In this document: one piece after another, positions 7,471 through 10,612 of the stretch
Layout of the letters: each line of letters opens with the position of its first letter
Position numbering within the stretch: position 1 is the stretch's first letter
Assembly (NCBI GenBank): GCA_023433965.1
Contig: JAEYTQ010000089.1
Location: 1-10,612 of the forward strand
Direction: 5' to 3'
Length of the DNA stretch: 10,612 bases
Origin: Pseudomonadota bacterium
GTDB lineage: Bacteria > Pseudomonadota > Alphaproteobacteria > Rhizobiales > Xanthobacteraceae
Made by a program: the position numbers and the translations under genes
The notes under the pieces: model-generated
What the model was told of the DNA's origin: nothing
The model's database searches: none
The model's input: only the letters and a program-made list of their open reading frames with translations

Positions 7471-7492
7471 GCGGCCGCCCGGGGGCGGCCGC
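7471..7492. promoter_or_regulatory. GC-only hairpin between nrtA and nrtB
   Basis: GCGGCCGCCC and GGGCGGCCGC are perfect 10-base arms separated by two bases; folded RNA would give about a 9-bp stem. It sits 10 bases past the nrtA stop and about 30 bases before the nrtB ribosome-binding site. There is no U-tract. In binding-protein-dependent transporter operons such hairpins often stabilise the upstream message, giving more binding protein than permease; that role is inferred here. Confidence 0.7.
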
Positions 7493-7502
7493 AGGGGCTC
7501 CA

Positions 7503-8819
7503 TCAGACTTCGACGCGCTTGATCGCGAGCGACTTCAGATAGGCCGCAGGATTCTCCGGATCGAACACCTTGCCGTCGAAGAAGGTCTCCTTGCCGCGCG
7601 AGGTGGAGGTCGGGATGTCGGAGGCCGAAACTCCGAGAGTCTTGGCCGCGTCCTTCCAGAGGTCCTCGCGGTTGACCTTGGCGATCAAAGCCTTGCTGTT
7701 GAAGTTCGGCTCATACTTGCCCCAACGGATATCCTCGGTCATGAACCAAAGATCGTGGCTCTGGAACGGATAGGAGGCATGGTCCTTCCAGAAGCGCATC
7801 TGCTGCGGTGAGTTGTCGACGACGCGGCCTGTGCCGTAGTCGAACTTGCCCTTCATGCGATCGGTGATGTCTTCGACCGGACAATTGATCCATTGGCGCT
7901 TGGCGCAAATGACCGCGGCTTCCTCGCGGTTTTCCATCTTCTCGGCCCATTGCTGCGCTTCCATCACCGCCATCAGCAGCGCCTTCGCTGCCCTCGGATA
8001 TTTGTCGACCCAGGCCGCGCGCATGCCCAACGATTTCTCGGGATGCTTGTCCCAGAGCTCACCCGTGGTGATCGCGGTGTAGCCGATGTTCTGATGGATG
8101 AGCTGCAGATTCCAGGGCTCGCAGACGCAGAAGCAGTCCATGGTGCCGACTTTCATATTGGCCACCATCTGTGCCGGCGGTACCACGATGGTCTCGATGT
8201 CCTTGTCGGGATCGATGCCGCCGGCGGCGAGCCAATAGCGAATCCAGAGGTCATGTGTGCCGCCGGGAAAGGTCATCGCCGCCTTCACCGCCTTGCCCGA
8301 CGCCTTCTTCTTCTCGAGTGCCGGCTTGAAAGGCGCGGTATCCACGCCGACCTTGAGGTCGGCATATTCCTTGGCGACCGAAATGCACTGACCATTCAGG
8401 TTCAACCGTGCCAGGATGTACATCGGCGTCGGCTGGTTGTTCTGCGTCACCTTGCCGGCCGAGATCAGGTACGGCATCGGAGTCAGAATGTGCGCGCCGT
8501 CGATGCCGTTGCCTTCGGAGCCGAGCACGAGGTTGTCGCGCGTGGTGCCCCACGAGGCCTGCTTCTGTACCTCGACATCGGGCATGCCATGCTTGGCGAA
8601 GAAGCCCTTCTCCTTGGCAACGAACAGCGGCGTTGCGTCCGTGAGCGCAATGAAGCCAAGCTTGGCACCCTTGACCTCGGGCCCTGCATCCTGGGCGAAG
8701 GCGCCGGCGGGGAAATTCAGTTTTGCTGCGGCCAGAAGTGCGGCGGTCGAGCCGGTGGCTTTCAACAATTGACGGCGGCTGAGACCAGTCTCGGAGGGCC
8801 GGCGAATGCGCTTGGTCAT
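7503..8819 (-). CDS. nrtA: Nitrate ABC transporter, periplasmic nitrate-binding protein (Tat-exported)
   Basis: A 438-residue substrate-binding protein of the NrtA/CmpA family that captures nitrate (possibly also nitrite) in the periplasm and delivers it to NrtB. The N-terminus has a twin-arginine signal: basic region, SRRQLLK with RR at 15-16, a hydrophobic stretch at about 20-40, and likely cleavage after AFA or AFAQ near 42-43. The mature part shows family blocks: KLGFIALTDATPLFVAKEKG (53-72), ASWGTTRDN with W90, GAHILTPMPYLISAGK (108-123), NGQCISVAK with Q144, FPGGTHDLW with H189, and CEPWN near 233-237. W90, Q144 and H189 probably correspond to anion-contact residues in cyanobacterial NrtA, but this was matched by eye. 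The start at 8819 was chosen over an in-frame ATG at 8951 because it places the Tat signal at the N-terminus; AGGA lies 11 bases upstream. It is the first gene of the leftward cluster. Confidence 0.95.
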   Translation of the reverse strand: MTKRIRRPSETGLSRRQLLKATGSTAALLAAAKLNFPAGAFAQDAGPEVKGAKLGFIALTDATPLFVAKEKGFFAKHGMPDVEVQKQASWGTTRDNLVLGSEGNGIDGAHILTPMPYLISAGKVTQNNQPTPMYILARLNLNGQCISVAKEYADLKVGVDTAPFKPALEKKKASGKAVKAAMTFPGGTHDLWIRYWLAAGGIDPDKDIETIVVPPAQMVANMKVGTMDCFCVCEPWNLQLIHQNIGYTAITTGELWDKHPEKSLGMRAAWVDKYPRAAKALLMAVMEAQQWAEKMENREEAAVICAKRQWINCPVEDITDRMKGKFDYGTGRVVDNSPQQMRFWKDHASYPFQSHDLWFMTEDIRWGKYEPNFNSKALIAKVNREDLWKDAAKTLGVSASDIPTSTSRGKETFFDGKVFDPENPAAYLKSLAIKRVEV

Positions 8820-8897
8820 AGGCGGTGTCGTCCTTTTGCGGCGTTGCGGAATGATTGCGTCTGTGCGCACGAGCAGCCCGTCCGTCCGTGACGCCAG

Positions 8898-8936
8898 AAA
8901 AAGGCGCATGCGAACGCGCAACGGGGAGACCCCGTT
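8898..8936 (-). promoter_or_regulatory. Tandem hairpins plus U-tract in the presumed nrtA leader (candidate attenuator)
   Basis: Reading leftward: AACGGGG-TCT-CCCCGTT (8936-8920, perfect 7-bp stem) abuts a second, weaker stem of GCGC arms around an 8-base loop (8919-8904). One C and then TTTTT (8902-8898) follow. The U-tract ends about 79 bases before the nrtA start, so this resembles an intrinsic terminator inside a leader. Nitrate assimilation operons are commonly controlled by antitermination by ANTAR proteins such as NasT, which bind paired hexaloop hairpins. I did not find clean hexaloops, so the regulator is not assigned. Confidence 0.45.
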
Positions 8937-9002
8937 TGGGTGCGTCGGCAATTCGGATGAGATGTCTCGCGGGACGGCTTCAATGGCGTCGGCCTGGAAC
9001 TA

Positions 9003-9019
9003 TTCAAGCTTCATGCCAA
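9003..9019 (-). promoter_or_regulatory. Sigma-54-like promoter element upstream of nrtA (proximal)
   Basis: On the minus strand TTGGCATG-AAGC-TTGAA matches the sigma-54 pattern TGGCACG-N4-TTGCA at 6 of 7 bases in the -24 box, with correct spacing. The usual GC of the -12 box is GA here, which weakens it. Initiation would be near 8992, giving a leader of about 170 bases that contains the tandem hairpins. Confidence 0.4.
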
Positions 9020-9056
9020 GCCTGCCATCTTCGAAAAAGAAGGATAATCAGTCGCT

Positions 9057-9072
9057 TGCTTGAGACACGCCA
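9057..9072 (-). promoter_or_regulatory. Sigma-54-like promoter element upstream of nrtA (distal)
   Basis: On the minus strand TGGCGTG-TCTC-AAGCA has the invariant GG and GC at exactly 10 bases' spacing. Other consensus positions match only in part (5 of 7 in the -24 box; AAGCA for TTGCA). It competes with the element at 9003-9019 as the nrtA promoter. NtrC/sigma-54 control of nitrate assimilation is established in related rhizobia. Confidence 0.35.
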
Positions 9073-9121
9073 GAATGTCGCAGGGGTGTTCCGCACGCGA
9101 AATTTGCGGCTTGCTCAAACC

Positions 9122-9155
9122 TTGTGCGCCGCACAAATGTTATGCAGCCGCACAA
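9122..9155. promoter_or_regulatory. Inverted and repeated TTGTGCGGC boxes in the divergent promoter region
   Basis: TTGTGCG-C-CGCACAA (9122-9136) is a perfect 7-1-7 palindrome. GCCGCACAA occurs twice in direct orientation, at 9128-9136 and 9147-9155, 19 bases apart, close to two helical turns. It lies upstream of both nrtA sigma-54-like elements and about 340 bp from the channel gene, where an activator or repressor of either direction could bind. The protein is unknown. Confidence 0.4.
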
Positions 9156-9197
9156 GCGACAGGCGGCAGAGCCCGGCCAATCAGCCACCTGACAAGC

Positions 9198-9299
9198 TGC
9201 ACCCAGCTGATCTCATTCGCCTTTCCGAGCTTCGCGCCACGGCACACAAATTGCTTCTTTGATTGCGTCAACGAAGACTGCGGCGTCCCCGCATTGGTG
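9198..9299. promoter_or_regulatory. Possible NtrC half-sites (TGCACC at 9198-9203, GGTGC at 9296-9300)
   Basis: NtrC sites follow roughly TGCACC-N5-GGTGCA. A TGCACC half lies at 9198-9203 and a GGTGC half near 9296-9300, each without a convincing partner arm at the correct distance. Both are about 130-310 bp upstream of the nrtA and channel sigma-54-like elements, a workable distance for an enhancer. Weak evidence. The remainder of 8820-9496 shows no recognisable gene on either strand. Confidence 0.2.
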
Positions 9300-9410
9300 C
9301 GGCCTCTGGCGGCTGCATCCCGGAAGCTCAACTGCTTCGCGGCTCTCCCGGCTTCAAAGTCCTCGTGACGCGATTCCCAAGGCTTCCAGAATTTCCACAG
9401 CCCTCGTGCG

Positions 9411-9426
9411 TGGCCAGCAGCCCGCA
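9411..9426 (+). promoter_or_regulatory. Sigma-54-like promoter element upstream of the FNT channel gene
   Basis: TGGCCAG-CAGC-CCGCA has GG and GC at the exact 10-base spacing of sigma-54 promoters, with partial agreement elsewhere (5 of 7 in the -24 box; CCGC for TTGC). Initiation would be near 9438, about 59 bases before the start codon. Chance agreement is possible in GC-rich DNA. Confidence 0.3.
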
Positions 9427-9496
9427 CGGCCGATGACGTTCAGCCGCGCTCCGTGAGGGGCGTGTCGATTTCACTTACGAAGCAAAGGAATCATCG

Positions 9497-10336
9497 ATGT
9501 CGTATCTCGCGCCTTCGGAATTCGTCACCAAGATGGTGGATGCAGGCGAGTCAAAGATCTTCATGTCCACCCGGGATACCATCATCCGCGCCTATATGGC
9601 CGGAGCCATCCTGGCGCTGGCCGCCTGGTTCGCCGTCACCATCACCGTGAACACCGGCCAGCCGCTGGTCGGCGCGCTGCTGTTTCCGGTCGGCTTCGTC
9701 ATGCTCTATCTGCTGGGCTTCGATCTCCTCACCGGCGTGTTCGTGCTCTCCCCGCTCGCCTTGATCGACAAGCGCCCCGGCGTCACGCTCGGTGGCGTGC
9801 TGCGCAATTGGGGTCTCGTCTTCGTCGGCAACTTCGCCGGTGCCTTCACGGTCGCCTTCATGATGGCCTTCGTCACGACGTTCGGCTTCACCCAGGCGCC
9901 CGACAAGGTCGGCGCGGCCATCGGCAATATCGGCGAGGGCCGCACCCTCGGCTATGCCGCGCACGGCGCGGCCGGCATGGCAACGCTGTTCCTGCGCGGC
10001 ATGCTCTGCAACTGGATGGTCTCGACCGGCGTCGTCGGCGCCATGATCTCGACCTCGGTCCCGGGCAAGGTCATCGCGATGTGGATGCCGATCCTGGTGT
10101 TCTTCTACATGGTGTTCGAGCATTCCGTCGTGAACATGTTCCTGTTCCCGTCGGGTCTGCTGCTCGGCGCCAAGTTCTCGATCATGGACTATCTGATCTG
10201 GAACGAGATCCCGACCGTGCTCGGCAACCTCGTCGGCGGCCTCGCCTTCACCGGCATGACGCTCTACGCCACGCACGTCATGACGTTGCCGAAGCGTCAG
10301 GTCGACAGGGCCGCGAAGCCCCGCGTTGCGGCCTGA
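9497..10336 (+). CDS. Formate/nitrite transporter (FNT) family channel
   Basis: A 279-residue inner-membrane protein of the FocA/NirC family, the usual length, forming pentameric channels for small monovalent anions such as formate or nitrite. Six hydrophobic segments can be seen, roughly at 32-50, 58-75, 105-125, 155-182, 192-218 and 240-262. Family marks are GFDLLTG at 74-80, RGMLCNWMVSTG at 167-178, and the central His H209 in FEHSVVNMFLFPSG. AAGGA lies 7 bases before the ATG at 9497, giving a confident start. Divergent from a nitrate uptake and reduction cluster, nitrite is the likely substrate (uptake of external nitrite or release of excess), so NirC-like is a reasonable functional guess, but sequence alone does not separate NirC from FocA. 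Confidence 0.93.
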   Translation: MSYLAPSEFVTKMVDAGESKIFMSTRDTIIRAYMAGAILALAAWFAVTITVNTGQPLVGALLFPVGFVMLYLLGFDLLTGVFVLSPLALIDKRPGVTLGGVLRNWGLVFVGNFAGAFTVAFMMAFVTTFGFTQAPDKVGAAIGNIGEGRTLGYAAHGAAGMATLFLRGMLCNWMVSTGVVGAMISTSVPGKVIAMWMPILVFFYMVFEHSVVNMFLFPSGLLLGAKFSIMDYLIWNEIPTVLGNLVGGLAFTGMTLYATHVMTLPKRQVDRAAKPRVAA

Positions 10337-10353
10337 TCGAATATGTCTCGACC

Positions 10354-10386
10354 GGGGAGCCGCGCCCGATCAGGGTGTGGCTCCTC
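10354..10386 (+). terminator. Strong hairpin between the FNT channel and the phosphatase gene
   Basis: Arms at 10354-10367 and 10373-10386 pair over 14 positions, three of them G-U, around the 5-base loop GATCA. It lies 18 bases past the channel stop. Only TT occurs in the following bases, so termination would be partial at best. It may instead protect the channel message or reduce read-through into the phosphatase gene. Confidence 0.6.
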
Positions 10387-10402
10387 CTTGCCGGGGATGA
10401 CG

Positions 10403-10612
10403 ATGACCCGCGGACTCCTGATTTCGGTCGGCCAGCATTCCGACAAGGGTCGCAAGCCCGTCAACCAGGACTTTCACGGCGTCCTGATCCCGGAGGAGCC
10501 GCTGCTCGGCCTGAAGGGCATTGCGGCCGTCCTCGCCGACGGCATCTCCTCCAGCACGGTGAGCCAGATCGCCAGCGAGTCGGCGGTCAAGAGCTTCCTG
10601 ATGGACTATTAC
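10403..10612 (+). CDS. PP2C-type protein serine/threonine phosphatase, N-terminal part (probable phosphatase-kinase fusion)
   Basis: Seventy codons are visible before the window edge. The start of a PP2C domain is clear: VGQHSDKGRKPVNQDFHG (9-26) carries the metal-binding Asp D23 of the RxxNQD-type motif, and VLADGISSS (43-51) gives the second metal motif with D46-G47. PP2C enzymes remove phosphate from Ser/Thr with Mn/Mg. In many proteobacteria a gene beside nitrate/nitrite transport genes encodes this phosphatase fused to a Ser/Thr kinase domain; the kinase part here would lie beyond the window. The start at 10403 is preferred over ATG at 10397 because GGGG sits 6 bases before it. It is 66 bp downstream of the channel gene, in the same direction, with a hairpin between. 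Confidence 0.85.
   Translation, partial: MTRGLLISVGQHSDKGRKPVNQDFHGVLIPEEPLLGLKGIAAVLADGISSSTVSQIASESAVKSFLMDYY

Noticed and set aside
6529..7542. Plus-strand open frame of 337 codons opposite nrtB
   Set aside because: Asp/Arg/Gln-rich reverse frame of a membrane permease; no motif and no plausible start signal.
8936..9000. A canonical ANTAR twin-hexaloop RNA motif in the nrtA leader
   Set aside because: I looked for two stems with six-base loops carrying A at loop position 1 and G at position 4 and found none; only imperfect short stems occur upstream of the tandem hairpins.
9259..9271. TTGA-N5-TCAA dyad resembling an FNR/FixK box
   Set aside because: FixK/FNR sites have TTGA and TCAA separated by six bases; here only five separate them, so the half-sites are out of register.
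9198..9300. A full palindromic NtrC site
   Set aside because: Only half-sites TGCACC and GGTGC were found; neither has a matching second arm at five-base spacing, so they are listed only as weak half-sites.
9140..9427. Minus-strand open frame of 95 codons in the divergent regulatory region
   Set aside because: No Shine-Dalgarno, no recognised domain, and it overlaps candidate promoter elements; similar plus-strand frames overlap it. It reads as chance.
1..10612. tRNA, rRNA, CRISPR array, insertion sequence or phage genes
   Set aside because: No tRNA-like cloverleaf, spaced repeats, transposase, integrase or terminal inverted repeats were seen; all major coding frames are metabolic or transport genes with uniform composition.

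Overview
The window looks like an alphaproteobacterial chromosome, most likely Bradyrhizobium or a close relative. The evidence is high GC content, strongly GC-biased third codon positions that produce long antisense open frames, and a gene set matching the assimilatory nitrate locus known from Bradyrhizobium diazoefficiens (nrtABC, bjgb, flp, nasC). The assignment rests on recognised protein families and gene order only; no database search was run.

Layout, left to right. Positions 1-94 may hold the 5' end of a leftward gene (weak). An aldo/keto reductase lies at 237-1076 (minus). A leftward nitrate assimilation cluster follows, which in transcription order is: nrtA (8819-7503, Tat-exported nitrate-binding protein), nrtB (permease; intact frame 7326-6544, with an apparent frameshift in the N-terminal extension that starts at 7439), nrtC-type ATPase (6530-5736), a single-domain globin (5618-5190), an FAD/NAD(P)H oxidoreductase of the Flp type (5179-3962), and nasC, the molybdenum nitrate reductase with a C-terminal [2Fe-2S] domain (3960-1255). 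A regulatory region of about 680 bp (8820-9496) separates nrtA from a divergent rightward pair: a formate/nitrite channel (9497-10336) and the start of a PP2C-type protein phosphatase (10403 to the window edge), probably the front of a phosphatase-kinase fusion.

Working model. NrtABC imports nitrate, Flp passes NAD(P)H electrons to NasC, which makes nitrite, and the globin binds or removes nitric oxide formed as a by-product, possibly with Flp as its reductase. The divergent FNT channel can move nitrite. No nitrite reductase, NasS/NasT or NtrBC gene lies in the window, so those steps must be encoded elsewhere.

Points worth a second look: the absence of a narK gene between nrtC and the globin, with a perfect 9-bp palindrome in that junction; the nrtB frameshift; tandem hairpins followed by a U-tract in the presumed nrtA leader, suggesting attenuation; sigma-54-like elements on both strands; and the pairing of a nitrite channel with a protein phosphatase/kinase gene.
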